This document shows, piece by piece, positions 19,020-30,243 of a stretch of DNA of 64,000 nt. Position numbers and translations under genes: made by a program. Source of the DNA: Paraburkholderia phosphatilytica (GTDB taxonomy: Bacteria; Pseudomonadota; Gammaproteobacteria; Burkholderiales; Burkholderiaceae); the NCBI RefSeq assembly GCF_003443895.1, contig NZ_QQOA01000009.1, forward strand, positions 124,001 to 188,000, in the 5' to 3' direction. The notes under the pieces were generated by a model. The model saw nothing but the letters and a program-made list of their open reading frames with translations, did not search any database and had not been told where the DNA came from. Numbering within the stretch: the stretch's first letter is position 1; each line of letters starts with the position of its first letter.

Positions 19020-19577
19020 ATGAAGATCGCCCAGGAACTCCGCACCGGTAACGTCGTGATGATCGGCAACGACGCGATGGTCGTGCAAAAGGCCGAATAC
19101 AACAAGTCGGGCCGCAACTCGGCTGTCGTGAAGATGAAGTTCAAGAACCTGCTGACCGGCGCCGGCATGGAAACCGTGTACAAGGCCGACGACAAGTTCG
19201 ACGTCGTCGTGCTCGACCGCAAGGAAGTGACGTACTCGTACTTCGCCGACCCGATGTACGTGTTCATGGACGCCGACTACAACCAGTTCGAAGTCGAAGC
19301 CGAAATGATGGGCGACGCGCTGAACTACCTGCAGGACGGCATGGGCTGCGAAGTCGTGTTCTACAACGAGAAGGCGATCTCGGTCGAACTGCCGACCACG
19401 CTGGTCCGCGAAATCATCTACACGGAACCGGCCGTCAAGGGCGACACGTCGTCGGGCAAGGTGCTGAAGACCGCGAAGCTGAACACCGGCTTCGAACTGC
19501 AGGTGCCGCTCTTCTGCAACATCGGCGACAAGATCGAAATCGACACGCGTACGAACGAGTACCGCAGCCGCGCGTAA
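19020..19577 (+). CDS. efp: Elongation factor P (Arg32 type)
   Basis: A 185-residue translation factor that rescues ribosomes stalled at proline runs. Three beta-barrel domains are recognisable, and the KOW-like N-terminal domain carries the loop NKSGRNSA. The tip residue 32 is arginine, the site used by EarP, instead of the lysine modified by EpmA. The C-terminus [11 protein letters not shown] is typical. The start is set by an ACAGGA ribosome site. A strong terminator follows. Confidence 0.98.
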   Translation: MKIAQELRTGNVVMIGNDAMVVQKAEYNKSGRNSAVVKMKFKNLLTGAGMETVYKADDKFDVVVLDRKEVTYSYFADPMYVFMDADYNQFEVEAEMMGDALNYLQDGMGCEVVFYNEKAISVELPTTLVREIIYTEPAVKGDTSSGKVLKTAKLNTGFELQVPLFCNIGDKIEIDTRTNEYRSRA

Positions 19578-19651
19578 GCGCAGCGTCGCGACGTAGTGGC
19601 GCGCGGGGCCCGGCATCGGCCGCCCGCGTAGTCAAACTACAGTTAGTTACC

Positions 19652-19682
19652 AAAAGCGCCCTTCGGGGCGCTTTTTATTTTT
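19652..19682 (+). terminator. Intrinsic terminator after efp
   Basis: A 10-bp stem (19652-19661 with 19666-19675) closed by a TTCG tetraloop and followed by a T-rich tract. Confidence 0.95.
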
Positions 19683-19877
19683 CGCGCGGTTGTGTACATT
19701 TTTGTAAATCAGGCAAACTTTACCGGCCTGCGGTTCAATTTTGCGGACGAATGGCGGGAAAAACGCCGCAGAAACTGTGTAAGCGGTTGATTCAGCAGAC
19801 GATTCCAAGATGGCACGAACCCTGCTCGGGTTATGCGTGGCTGATGAAGCCCGAACCACAAAACAGGGAGACTGACC

Positions 19878-20087
19878 ATGAACCACGACATCGCGGAAGG
19901 AAAGTGGAAGCAGATGATCGGCAAGGCCAAGGCGGCCTGGGGTGAATTGACCGACGACGAACTCACGCGGGCCGAAGGACGGACCGAACGGCTCGCGGGC
20001 CTGATTCAGGAACGCTATGGCCGCACGCGCGACCAGGCCGAGCTCGAAGTGCGCAGGTTCTTTGAAAACAACCGGGACATCCTCTAG
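19878..20087 (+). CDS. CsbD family stress protein
   Basis: A 69-residue acidic, helical protein matching the CsbD family: it starts MNHDIAEGKWKQMIGKAKAAW and has the ELTDDELTRAEGRTERLAGL segment. CsbD-like proteins are induced by stress in several bacteria; their biochemical role is unknown. A strong ribosome site (AGGGAG) precedes the ATG. It stands alone, with about 195 bases after the efp terminator. Confidence 0.93.
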   Translation: MNHDIAEGKWKQMIGKAKAAWGELTDDELTRAEGRTERLAGLIQERYGRTRDQAELEVRRFFENNRDIL

Positions 20088-20252
20088 CGAACGAAGGATG
20101 CCCATTCGACCACAACGGCGACGGGTGTCGCCGGCGGGGAGCGCGGGCGTACCGCGCGCGGTCGATTTCCGGCGCCGCCAGGCGGCGGGTCAATATGAGA
20201 GAACAGGATTGCGCCACGCGCGGTCCATGAACACCTAGCGAGTAACGCACCC

Positions 20253-21635
20253 ATGCCACACGCATTGATTGTCGAAGACGATCCCAACAGCCTTTCCGGC
20301 CTGTCCGCGATCCTCGCGGCCGACGGCTTTTCCGTCGACACCGCGATCACGCTCGCGGACGCGCGGGCCGCATTGACACGCTTCATTCCCGACGTCGCAC
20401 TGGTCGATCTGAACCTGCCGGACGGCAGCGGTCTCGACCTGCTCCAGCATCTGCCGACGCAACCGCCCGGCGGCGCGCTGCCGGTGATCGTGATGACCGG
20501 CAACGCGACCGTCGAAAGTGCGATCGAAGGCTTGCGGCACGGCATCTGGGACTATCTGCTGAAGCCCGTCAACATTCCGCGCCTGCGCAGCCTGCTCGCG
20601 CGCATCCCGCGTCCGTACGAGCTGACCGAGGAAGTGCAGAAGCTGCGCATGAAGCTGCGCGAACTCGGCCGCTACGGGCCGATGATCGGCCGCAGCAGCG
20701 CGATCCAGCACGTGTACGACGCGCTCGAACAGCTGGCGCCGACCGAAGCCGCGGTGCTGATCTCCGGCGAACCGGGCTCGGGCAAGGAAGTGGCCGCGCG
20801 CACGCTGCACGACATGAGCCGGCGCCGCAAGGGCCCGTTCGTCGTGTTCGATTGCCGGACCGCCGCGCAGCTCGCCGGCACACGTTCGCTCGACAGCCTG
20901 CTGTTCGGCCACGAACGCGGCCTCACGGGCGGCGTCGAGCAGCGCGAATCGGGCTTCTTCGAACAGGCGATCGGCGGCACGCTCTTCATCGACGAGATCA
21001 CCGAGCTGCCGATTCCGCAGCAGGAAGCGCTGCTGCGCGCGCTCGATTCGCAGACGTTCATGCGCGTCGGCGGCGCGAACCATGTAGTGGCGGACTGCCG
21101 GCTGATCGCGTCGACGAGCAAGAACCCGCGCGGCGCGGTGTCGGACGGCACGCTGCACGAGGACCTCTGGCTGCGTCTCGATGCGGCCGCGCTCGCGTTG
21201 CCGCCGCTGCGCGAGCGCGGCGACGATCCGGCGCTGTTCGCGCAGGCGATCGTCGACGAGCTGAACAACGAAACGGACGCGCACGGCATGACGGGCCCGA
21301 CGCGCCTGATCAGCCCGAACTTCGTGCGCGAATGTCTTGCGTACGAGTGGCCGGGCAACGTGCGCGAGCTGCAGGAGCGCGTGCGGCACGCGTATGCGGC
21401 ATCCGGCGACGTGATCGAGTCGCTGCAGGTCGACGATGCGAGCCCGTCGGGTTCGCGCGAGCTGAACGGCAACCGCGTGCAGGTGACCGTCGGCACGCCG
21501 CTCGCGGATGTGGAAGAGATGCTGATCCGCGCGACGCTCGACGCGGTGGGCGGCACGCGGCATCGCGCGGCGTCGCTGCTGGGCATCAGCCCGAAGACGC
21601 TCTACAACAAGCTGCAGCGGATGCGGTTGAACTGA
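20253..21635 (+). CDS. NtrC-type response regulator with degenerate GAFTGA loop
   Basis: A 460-residue regulator with three parts. A receiver domain (1-120) keeps its acidic pair, phospho-acceptor Asp52 (ALVDLNLPD), Thr in VMTGN and Lys in LLKPV. An AAA+ domain (about 145-385) has Walker A GEPGSGKE, Walker B GGTLFIDE and the arginine segment LWLRLDAAALALPPLRERG. A Fis-type helix-turn-helix ends the protein (RHRAASLLGISPKTLYNKL). The sigma-54 contact loop is not GAFTGA: the site reads ERGLTGGVEQ. It may thus regulate sigma-70 promoters like TyrR-type or PhoP-like members rather than activate sigma-54. No histidine kinase is adjacent. Confidence 0.92.
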   Translation: MPHALIVEDDPNSLSGLSAILAADGFSVDTAITLADARAALTRFIPDVALVDLNLPDGSGLDLLQHLPTQPPGGALPVIVMTGNATVESAIEGLRHGIWDYLLKPVNIPRLRSLLARIPRPYELTEEVQKLRMKLRELGRYGPMIGRSSAIQHVYDALEQLAPTEAAVLISGEPGSGKEVAARTLHDMSRRRKGPFVVFDCRTAAQLAGTRSLDSLLFGHERGLTGGVEQRESGFFEQAIGGTLFIDEITELPIPQQEALLRALDSQTFMRVGGANHVVADCRLIASTSKNPRGAVSDGTLHEDLWLRLDAAALALPPLRERGDDPALFAQAIVDELNNETDAHGMTGPTRLISPNFVRECLAYEWPGNVRELQERVRHAYAASGDVIESLQVDDASPSGSRELNGNRVQVTVGTPLADVEEMLIRATLDAVGGTRHRAASLLGISPKTLYNKLQRMRLN

Positions 21636-21666
21636 TCGCGCCGCGCAGTGCGTGGACGCCGGAACG

Positions 21667-21696
21667 AAAAATGGGAGCTGCGGCTCCCATTTTTTT
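21667..21696. terminator. Bidirectional terminator between the regulator and nagZ
   Basis: An 8-bp stem (21671-21678 with 21683-21690, 4-base loop) carries A residues before and seven Ts after, serving the plus-strand regulator and, from the other side, the minus-strand operon ending with nagZ. Confidence 0.9.
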
Positions 21697-21718
21697 GGTG
21701 CGGTGATTACGCCACGGT

Positions 21719-22747
21719 TCAGCCCAGCGCGGCTTTCAACGTCGCCTGGGCTTCCACATACATCGGCTGCTTCATCAGCTTGTCCCATTCGAGCGCGTTG
21801 CCGCGCGGGCGCATGGCCTTCAGGCGCTGCCGCGATGCCTTCGGACGCTTGTCACGCAGCGCGTCCAGCACCTTGCCGGCTTCGTCCGGCTGGTTGCAGA
21901 TCAGCACCATGTCGCACCCGGCTGCAAGCGCCGCCATCGACGCTTCCGTCAGCGTGCCGCCCTGGCGCGCGGCTTCCATCGACAGATCGTCGCTGAAGAT
22001 CGCGCCCGTGAAACGCAGGCGCTCGCGCAGTACCGTCTGCAGCCATACGCTCGAAAACCCCGCCGGTTTCCCATCGACCTTCGGATAGATCACGTGCGCG
22101 GGCAGCACCGCCTGCAACGACAGACCGAGCCAGTCGTACGGCGCGATGTCCTGCTGCAAGATCTCGTCGAACGAGCGCTCGTCGACCGGCATCGCGACGT
22201 GCGAGTCCGCCTGCGCAAAACCATGCCCGGGGAAATGCTTGCCGCAGTTCGCCATGCCGGCGAGCGCGAGACCGTGATTCAGGCTCTTCGCGAGCATCGT
22301 CACGACGCGCGGATCGCGATGGAACGCGCGATCGCCGATCACCTGCGACTGCCCGTAGTTCAGATCGAGCACCGGCGTGAAGCTCATGTCGATGCCGCAC
22401 GCACGAAGCTCCGACGCGAGCACGTAGCCGACCGCGGTCGCGACCTTCGTGGCGAGCAGCACGTCTGCGTCCCACAGCGCGCCGAGCTTGCCCATCGACG
22501 GCAGCACGGTGAAGCCATCCGTGCGAAAGCGCTGCACGCGGCCGCCTTCGTGGTCGACCGCGATCAGCAGGTCGTCGCGCACCTTGCGGATCGCGCCGGT
22601 CAGCGCGACCAGCTGCTCGCGGCTTTCGAAGTGACGCGCGAACAGGATCACGCCGCCCGTCATCGGGTGAGCGAGGCGGCGCACGTCGTCTTTGGTCAGC
22701 GTCTTGCCGACCACGTCGAGCATCACGGGTCCGGGACTGAATGGCAT
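21719..22747 (-). CDS. nagZ: Beta-N-acetylhexosaminidase
   Basis: A 342-residue cytoplasmic glycoside hydrolase family 3 enzyme that removes GlcNAc from anhydro-muropeptides during cell-wall recycling. Visible motifs are VDHEGGRVQRF, the catalytic loop KHFPGHGFAQADSHVA (His/Asp pair) and the nucleophile segment FSDDLSM. Length fits single-domain Gram-negative NagZ. The ATG at 22747 gives the expected MPFSPGPVMLDV start. It is the last gene of the long minus-strand block, 94 bases behind acpS. Confidence 0.96.
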   Translation of the reverse strand: MPFSPGPVMLDVVGKTLTKDDVRRLAHPMTGGVILFARHFESREQLVALTGAIRKVRDDLLIAVDHEGGRVQRFRTDGFTVLPSMGKLGALWDADVLLATKVATAVGYVLASELRACGIDMSFTPVLDLNYGQSQVIGDRAFHRDPRVVTMLAKSLNHGLALAGMANCGKHFPGHGFAQADSHVAMPVDERSFDEILQQDIAPYDWLGLSLQAVLPAHVIYPKVDGKPAGFSSVWLQTVLRERLRFTGAIFSDDLSMEAARQGGTLTEASMAALAAGCDMVLICNQPDEAGKVLDALRDKRPKASRQRLKAMRPRGNALEWDKLMKQPMYVEAQATLKAALG

Positions 22748-22841
22748 CTCTGTTGTGCTGGAATGAAGTGAAGTGATGGATCGAGACGCAGCGGCGCGCC
22801 GCTTCATGTGCCGCGCGGCACGCAGCGTGCGCCGGCGGGCG

Positions 22842-23258
22842 TCAGGACGGGAACGGAATCGTATCCGGCGTTTCGGCGATCACGAACGACACCGCGTAAT
22901 CGCGTTCGTCGCTGATCGTCACGCGCGCGGTGATCCCGCGTTCGTCGAGCCAGGTCTTCAGCTCGCCCGACGCGACGACGACCGGCCGGCCGCTCTGCTC
23001 GTTGAGCGTCTGCATCGCGCGCCACGTCATCGGCCAGCGCATGCCGAGCCCGATCGCTTTCGAAAACGCTTCCTTCGCGGAGAAACGCGTGGCCAGGAAC
23101 GCGAGGCCGCGCGCTTCGGAACGTGCGTTGCGCGCGTGGTAGATGCGCAGCTCGTCGGCGCCGAGCACCTTCCCGGCGAAGCGTCCGTTCGTGCGCGTCA
23201 TCACGGCCGCGACGCGGCTCACCTGCACGATGTCGGTACCGATGCCGTAGATCGCCAT
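22842..23258 (-). CDS. acpS: Holo-[acyl-carrier-protein] synthase
   Basis: A 138-residue enzyme that moves 4'-phosphopantetheine from CoA onto the serine of acyl carrier protein. Motifs are [12 protein letters not shown] at the N-terminus (metal-binding Asp) and [13 protein letters not shown]. It starts 13 bases after the pdxJ stop, in the recO-pdxJ-acpS-nagZ order common in proteobacteria. Its substrate gene acpP lies 13.6 kb upstream on the same strand. Confidence 0.97.
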   Translation of the reverse strand: MAIYGIGTDIVQVSRVAAVMTRTNGRFAGKVLGADELRIYHARNARSEARGLAFLATRFSAKEAFSKAIGLGMRWPMTWRAMQTLNEQSGRPVVVASGELKTWLDERGITARVTISDERDYAVSFVIAETPDTIPFPS

Positions 23259-23271
23259 GTGCGGGGCGGCC

Positions 23272-24036
23272 TCAGGCGCGCGCGCCGAGACGCGCGGCGA
23301 CCATGATCGCCTTCATCTCGCGCACCGCGTTGTCCCAGCCCGTGAAGATCGCCTGCGCGACGATCGCGTGACCGATGTTCAGCTCGACGATGCCGTCAAT
23401 CGCCGCGATCGGCTGCACGTTCGTGTAGTGCAGCCCATGGCCCGCGTTGACCTTCAGGCCCAGCGAGCGGCCCAGCTCCACACCGCGCACCACGCGTTCG
23501 AATTCGCGCTGCTGTCCGGCTTCGTCGTGCGCTTCCGCGTAGGCGCCGGTGTGCAGCTCGATCACCGGCGCGCCGGCTTCGTGCGCGGCGCGGATCTGCG
23601 CGTCGTCGGCATCGATGAAGAGCGATACGCGCGAGCCCGCATCGGCAAGCTGCCTGCATGCCGCCTGCACCGCTGCGAAATGCCCGGCGACGTCGAGACC
23701 GCCCTCGGTGGTCAGCTCCTGGCGCTTCTCCGGCACGAGGCAGACGTCGTGCGGTTTCACTTCGCACGCGATGTCGAGCATCTCCTGCGTGACCGCGCAT
23801 TCGAGGTTCATGCGCGTCTTCAGCTGACCGCGCAGCGAGCGCACGTCAGCATCGACGATATGTCGCCGGTCTTCGCGCAGATGCAGCGTGATCGCGTCGG
23901 CGCCCGCTTCTTCGGCGAGGAGCGCGGCGCGGATCGGATCGGGGTAGGACGTGCCGCGCACGTTGCGCAGCGTGGCGACGTGGTCGATGTTCACACCGAG
24001 GTCGATCACGTTTGGCGAGACGAGGAAGAAGCTCAT
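23272..24036 (-). CDS. pdxJ: Pyridoxine 5'-phosphate synthase
   Basis: A 254-residue TIM-barrel enzyme that condenses 1-deoxyxylulose-5-phosphate with 3-amino-2-oxopropyl phosphate to give pyridoxine phosphate. Motifs: [16 protein letters not shown], the phosphate-binding [33 protein letters not shown] and LNIGHAIVA. Its ATG at 24036 overlaps the recO stop codon by four bases (ATGA), indicating coupled translation; longer in-frame starts would lie within recO and lack family sequence. Confidence 0.97.
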   Translation of the reverse strand: MSFFLVSPNVIDLGVNIDHVATLRNVRGTSYPDPIRAALLAEEAGADAITLHLREDRRHIVDADVRSLRGQLKTRMNLECAVTQEMLDIACEVKPHDVCLVPEKRQELTTEGGLDVAGHFAAVQAACRQLADAGSRVSLFIDADDAQIRAAHEAGAPVIELHTGAYAEAHDEAGQQREFERVVRGVELGRSLGLKVNAGHGLHYTNVQPIAAIDGIVELNIGHAIVAQAIFTGWDNAVREMKAIMVAARLGARA

Positions 24037-24962
24037 AGACTCTGCAGGTCGATCAGGATCTGGCGCGTCGCGAGCGGCGCGCCGCCAAGGTAAGTGTTCA
24101 GCAGAAAGCGCATCAGCGTCTTGCTCTGCGCGATCGTCTGGGGACGATGGTAATCGTCCTGCTCCATATCGAGCAACGTCTGGCCCGAGATCACGGGCCA
24201 TTGCGCGGGATAGTCGTCCGAAGCCTCACGCACGCCGCGTTCCGGGTCGAACACGTAGCGGCCGTCGGGCTGCACGCTCTGCCGCGACACCGTGCGGTTC
24301 AGCGCCATCGCGTAGCCGGTCTCGCGCAGCAGCACGCGTTCGAACGAGCGCAGCACCTGCACCGCGGGTTCGTCGTGCGCGAGACGCGTCAGCGTGACGA
24401 CGTAGTGACGGAAGAGCTGCGGGTGCGGATCCTCGCGCGCGCAGAACTTCACCAGCAGCTCGTTCACATAGAAGCCGCACAGCAGCGCATCGCCCGCGAG
24501 CGGCAGCATGCCGCCCACCCACTCGGCGCCGGTCAGCGTGCGGACTTCGCCCTTGCCGGTCCACGACAGCGACAGTGGCTGGAACGTCTGCAGCACGCCG
24601 CGCAGCGCGGAATGCGGACGCTTCGCGCCTTTCGCGACAAGCGCGAGGCGGCCGTGATCGCGCGACAGCACGTCGATCACGAGACTCGTCTCGCGATACG
24701 GATAGCTGTGCAGCACGAACGCGGGCTGTTCGGCGACGCGGAAGTCGGAGGTGGAAGGACTGCGGGGAGCGCGTGGTTTGGAGCTTGCGCGGCGCTCGCC
24801 TTTCTTTGCGGGCGCGGGCGCGCGGTTTGGCGCTTCTGCCGCGGGGCTGGGGTTAGAACTGGAGCTGGCGGGCTGCTCCGCGCTATCGCTATCGGGCGCG
24901 TCCGGACGGACCGGCGCGGTGGGCGCCGGCCCGGAGGCATCCGGGTCGGCATCGGCTGACAT
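24033..24962 (-). CDS. recO: DNA repair protein RecO with long low-complexity N-terminus
   Basis: RecO helps RecF/RecR load RecA on gapped DNA. The OB-fold begins near residue 65 ([34 protein letters not shown]), followed by the helical part ([19 protein letters not shown]) and a C-terminal domain that ends [11 protein letters not shown]...RQILIDLQ. It is preceded by about 65 residues of Ala/Pro/Ser with basic patches, absent from most RecO proteins. I chose the ATG at 24962, which has GGGTGA upstream; an ATG at 24989, overlapping era by 14 bases, is the alternative. Confidence 0.94.
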   Translation of the reverse strand: MSADADPDASGPAPTAPVRPDAPDSDSAEQPASSSSNPSPAAEAPNRAPAPAKKGERRASSKPRAPRSPSTSDFRVAEQPAFVLHSYPYRETSLVIDVLSRDHGRLALVAKGAKRPHSALRGVLQTFQPLSLSWTGKGEVRTLTGAEWVGGMLPLAGDALLCGFYVNELLVKFCAREDPHPQLFRHYVVTLTRLAHDEPAVQVLRSFERVLLRETGYAMALNRTVSRQSVQPDGRYVFDPERGVREASDDYPAQWPVISGQTLLDMEQDDYHRPQTIAQSKTLMRFLLNTYLGGAPLATRQILIDLQSL

Positions 24963-24975
24963 GGTCACCCAGGGG

Positions 24976-25938
24976 TCATTCGTACCCATAGGCGCGGAGT
25001 CCCGCTTCGTTGTCAGCCCAGCCGCTCCTCACCTTCACGAAGGTCTCGAGGTACACCGGGCCGTCGAACAGCTTCTCCATGTCGAGCCGCGCTTCGGTGC
25101 TGATCTGCTTCAGCTTCGCGCCCTTCTGCCCGATCACCATCGCCTTGTGCGACGCGCGCTCGACGAGGATCGTCGCGAAAATGCGGCGCAGCCGGCCTTC
25201 GGCTTCGAACTGGTCGATCAGCACGGTGCTCGTGTACGGCAGCTCGTCGCCGGTCCAGCGGAACACCTTCTCGCGGAGGATCTCGGCGGCGAGGAAACGT
25301 TCGCTGCGATCGGTCAGATCGTCTTCGCCGTAGATCGGCTCGCCTTCCGGCAGATACGGCTTCACGGTGGCCATCAGCCGCGTGATGTCGTCCGGATGCT
25401 TCGCCGACAGCGGCACGATCTCGCTGAACGCGTGGCGCTCGCTCATCTGCTTCATGAACGGATAGAGCGAGTCCTTATCCGACACGCGGTCGAGCTTGTT
25501 CGCGATCAAGAGCGTCGGCACCTTCGGCGGAATCAGGTCGAGCACCTTCTGGTCGTCGGGACCGAAACGGCCGGCTTCGATCACGAACAGGATCATGTCC
25601 ACCGACGTGAGCGTGGACGTCACCGCGCGGTTCAGCGAGCGGTTCAGCGCGGTGCTGTGACGCGTCTGAAAGCCGGGCGTGTCGACGAAGATGTACTGCG
25701 CGTCGTCGAGCGTATGGATGCCGGTGATGCGGTGGCGCGTGGTCTGCGCCTTGCGCGACGTGATGCTGATCTTCTGCCCGACGAGCGCGTTCATCAGCGT
25801 CGACTTGCCGACGTTCGGACGGCCGACGATCGCGACCATCCCGCAGCGGAAGCCGCTCGCGGTGCTCGGTTGCGTCGCGCCGGACGGGGCTGCCGGGTCC
25901 GGCGTGCCGGTCGGGTCTTGGGAGTCGGGATGATTCAT
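24976..25938 (-). CDS. era: GTPase Era
   Basis: A 320-residue ribosome-assembly GTPase that binds the 3' end of 16S rRNA. G1 is [10 protein letters not shown]2 lies in [14 protein letters not shown]3 is DTPG, G4 is NKLD and G5 is SAK. The C-terminal KH domain shows [19 protein letters not shown]. The first 30 residues are a Pro/Thr/Ser-rich lead. It lies 63 bases behind rnc, the common rnc-era-recO order. Confidence 0.97.
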   Translation of the reverse strand: MNHPDSQDPTGTPDPAAPSGATQPSTASGFRCGMVAIVGRPNVGKSTLMNALVGQKISITSRKAQTTRHRITGIHTLDDAQYIFVDTPGFQTRHSTALNRSLNRAVTSTLTSVDMILFVIEAGRFGPDDQKVLDLIPPKVPTLLIANKLDRVSDKDSLYPFMKQMSERHAFSEIVPLSAKHPDDITRLMATVKPYLPEGEPIYGEDDLTDRSERFLAAEILREKVFRWTGDELPYTSTVLIDQFEAEGRLRRIFATILVERASHKAMVIGQKGAKLKQISTEARLDMEKLFDGPVYLETFVKVRSGWADNEAGLRAYGYE

Positions 25939-26001
25939 GTTCGGATCACTGCGGAATGGTGGTGCGATCGCGCGGCGCAGGCAGCGGCGCGCGCATCGGA
26001 A

Positions 26002-27294
26002 TCAGTGGCCGGTGTCGGCGGCGCGCATGCGGACCGCGCTGCCCGCAACGCCAGCTTCGAAGCTGGCGTCGCCGGGTTCGGTTGCGGCCGCGGTCGTTGC
26101 TGCTGTCGCCGCCGTCGCTTCAGGCAGCAATGTTTCGCGGTGGCGGGCGACGGGTTTGTCCGCCGATTTGTCCGCTGCCGCTTTGTCCGTAGCCTTGTCG
26201 GACGCTTTGTCCACGGGCTTGTCGACGGCGCGCTCCGCCTTCTCCGACGGCTTGTCGGACGCGGACCTGTCGCCGCCGCGGTCTTTGTCGGTACGCTCGG
26301 ACCGGTCGTGCTGCCCACCCGAGCCGCCCTGCTGACCCGAGTTCGACGACGAGTGACCGCTGTACTCGACGTGCGCCGCGCGAATCACCGCGAGCGGCGC
26401 CGCTGCCGCCGCTGCGGACGGCACGGCGCCCGCGCGCTCGGCAGCCGCTTCGCCGGCGGCAACCTTCGACGCTTCGCCTCGCGCCGCGCGCTCGCCCTTG
26501 CGATCCGGCGCGCGCAGATCCAGCGCGCCCTGCACGCCCGTCACGCCTGGCACCACTTCCTGCTCGACGTTACGCGTGCCGCGCGCGCTGCGCGAACGCT
26601 TCGGCTTCGCGCCGAGCGCGGGCGCCAGCGCCATCACTTCGTCGAGCGCCTTGCGGGCGGCGGCCTGCTCGGCTGCGCGCCGGCTCGCGCCGGAGCCGGA
26701 CACCTTCACCTCCAGCTTCGGCACCGTGCATTCGACTTCGAACTGCTGATTGTGCGCCGCACCATGGGTCGCGACGACCGTGTAGGCCGGCAGCGCGATC
26801 TTGTGGCCCTGCAGATACTCCTGCAGCAGCGTCTTCGCATCCTTGCCGAGCGTGCGCGGATCGATGTGGTCGAGGATCGGCACGTAGAGCCGCTTGATCA
26901 CCGTCTGCGCGGCGTCGAAACCGCCGTCGAGGAAGATCGCGCCGAGGATCGCTTCGAGCGTATCGGCGAGGATCGACGGCCGGCGGAAGCCGCCGCTGCG
27001 CAGTTCGCCTTCGCCAAGGCGCAGGCTTTCGGAGATATTCAGGGCCTGAGCGATTTCATACAGCGACTGCTGCTTGACCAGATTCGCCCGTACCCGGGAC
27101 AGATCGCCTTCGTCCAGCTTGCCGAAGCGCTGGAACAAAAGCGCCGCCACCCCGCAATTCAGAACGGAGTCGCCGAGAAATTCGAGCCGTTCGTTATGCG
27201 AGGAGCTGTGACTGCGGTGGGTTAAAGCCTGGCGCAGCAATTCCGCATTGCGAAATTCGTAGCGCAACCGGCTTTCCAGCGGAGATAGGGGCAT
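26002..27294 (-). CDS. rnc: Ribonuclease III with ~200-residue C-terminal extension
   Basis: The double-strand RNA endonuclease that processes rRNA and mRNA. The catalytic domain has the signature [12 protein letters not shown] and a second acidic site in [15 protein letters not shown]. The double-strand RNA binding domain is at about 155-225 ([18 protein letters not shown]). The normal protein would end near residue 226; here another 200 residues follow, rich in Ala, Lys, Asp and Gly, with imperfect repeats of the type [16 protein letters not shown] (about residues 340-385). No frameshift is apparent, so the tail seems to be translated. Confidence 0.95.
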   Translation of the reverse strand: MPLSPLESRLRYEFRNAELLRQALTHRSHSSSHNERLEFLGDSVLNCGVAALLFQRFGKLDEGDLSRVRANLVKQQSLYEIAQALNISESLRLGEGELRSGGFRRPSILADTLEAILGAIFLDGGFDAAQTVIKRLYVPILDHIDPRTLGKDAKTLLQEYLQGHKIALPAYTVVATHGAAHNQQFEVECTVPKLEVKVSGSGASRRAAEQAAARKALDEVMALAPALGAKPKRSRSARGTRNVEQEVVPGVTGVQGALDLRAPDRKGERAARGEASKVAAGEAAAERAGAVPSAAAAAAPLAVIRAAHVEYSGHSSSNSGQQGGSGGQHDRSERTDKDRGGDRSASDKPSEKAERAVDKPVDKASDKATDKAAADKSADKPVARHRETLLPEATAATAATTAAATEPGDASFEAGVAGSAVRMRAADTGH

Positions 27295-27393
27295 GGGCAG
27301 AGTATAACGCGGGCGCCAGCCCCGGCGAAAACGCGCGACGGCGGACGAAAAAGCGTCGCGAAGCGACTTTATCGATGGTTCTTAAAGTGTCGT

Positions 27394-27427
27394 CACAACA
27401 CGCCGCGATCGATTGCGGCGTGTTGTG
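27394..27427 (-). promoter_or_regulatory. 13-bp hairpin in the rnc leader
   Basis: A perfect 13-bp stem (27394-27406 with 27415-27427, 8-base loop) lies between the lepB stop and the rnc start, about 100 bases before rnc. The minus-strand sequence after it lacks a strong T-run. It could be a weak lepB terminator or a processing site in the rnc leader. Confidence 0.55.
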
Positions 27428-27454
27428 CGGTCATGCGAAAACGCGTTCGGTGAA

Positions 27455-28348
27455 TCAGTGGAAGCTACCGATGCGCTTGAGGTTGCTGAAGTTCATCCAG
27501 ATGAAGAACGCGCGGCCCACGAGGTTCGCGTCCGGCACGAAACCCCAGTAACGACTGTCCGCGCTGTTATCGCGGTTGTCGCCCATCATGAAGTAGTTGC
27601 CCGGCGGCACCTTGCAGATCACGCCGCGCGCGTTGTACGTGCAGTTGTCGCGATACGGATAGTCTTCGGCGCCGATCACGTACGGCGGCACCTGCGGATT
27701 ATTGAGAATCGCATTCTGACGGCCGTTGAGGTCTTCCTCGAACTGCTTCGCGTAGCCGATGCGTTCTTCGTCGAAGTAGTCGGGCAGTTGCGTTTCGGGC
27801 ACCGGCTTGCCGTTGATCGTGAGCTGCTTGTCCTGATAGGCGATCGTGTCGCCCGGCAGGCCGATCACGCGCTTGATGTAGTCGACCGATTCGTCTTTCG
27901 GGTAACGGAACACCACCACGTCGCCACGCTGCAGCGGACGGCCCTGCGTGATCTTCGTGTTGGTGATCGGCAGGCGGATGCCGTAGTCGAACTTGTTCAC
28001 GAGGATGAAGTCGCCGACGAGCAGCGTCGGCACCATCGAGCCCGACGGAATCTTGAACGGCTCGACCACGAACGAGCGCACGACGAACACCACGAGGATC
28101 ACCGGAAAGAAGCTCGCCGTGTACTCGAGCCACCACGGCTGGCGCAGCTTTTCGTCGCGAAGGCGCGCGCGCGTCTGCGGCGCGTTTTCGTCGGCGAAGC
28201 GTTCGCCGATGCGGGCCTGCTGCCGGTCGAATTCGACGACGGCGGCTTCTGCGGCACGGCGCCGCTGCGGCAGGAAAATCAGTTTGTCAGCAACCCAGGC
28301 GATGCCCGTCACGATGACGAGCACAAAAAGAATCAGCGCAAAATTCAT
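27455..28348 (-). CDS. lepB: Signal peptidase I
   Basis: A 297-residue inner-membrane serine protease that removes signal peptides from exported proteins. Two N-terminal membrane segments flank a cytoplasmic loop (about residues 1-22 and 77-95). The catalytic serine lies in KIPSGSMVPTLLVGD and the general-base lysine in YPKDESVDYIKRVIGLPGD; the conserved end MGDNRDNSADSRYWGFV follows. It lies 21 bases behind lepA, the classic lepA-lepB pair. Confidence 0.97.
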   Translation of the reverse strand: MNFALILFVLVIVTGIAWVADKLIFLPQRRRAAEAAVVEFDRQQARIGERFADENAPQTRARLRDEKLRQPWWLEYTASFFPVILVVFVVRSFVVEPFKIPSGSMVPTLLVGDFILVNKFDYGIRLPITNTKITQGRPLQRGDVVVFRYPKDESVDYIKRVIGLPGDTIAYQDKQLTINGKPVPETQLPDYFDEERIGYAKQFEEDLNGRQNAILNNPQVPPYVIGAEDYPYRDNCTYNARGVICKVPPGNYFMMGDNRDNSADSRYWGFVPDANLVGRAFFIWMNFSNLKRIGSFH

Positions 28349-28369
28349 GGGGAGTTTCCGTTATTCGAC

Positions 28370-30163
<1,794 letters not shown>

Positions 30164-30179
30164 TCAGTGCCGATCAAGC

Positions 30180-30216
30180 GAAAAAGGCGCGCTCGGACGA
30201 TTGCGGAGCACGCCTT
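30180..30216 (-). terminator. Terminator after the sigma-E operon
   Basis: An 11-bp stem with one wobble pair (30184-30194 with 30206-30216) is followed on the minus strand by a short T-run, between the glutaredoxin stop and the lepA start. Confidence 0.75.
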
Positions 30217-30243
30217 GCTGATAGAAAGAAAAACCCGTCTATT

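Noticed and set aside
24751..27225. An 824-codon plus-strand frame across recO, era and rnc
   Set aside because: It crosses three recognised minus-strand genes, is rich in Arg/His/Ala and shows no domain.
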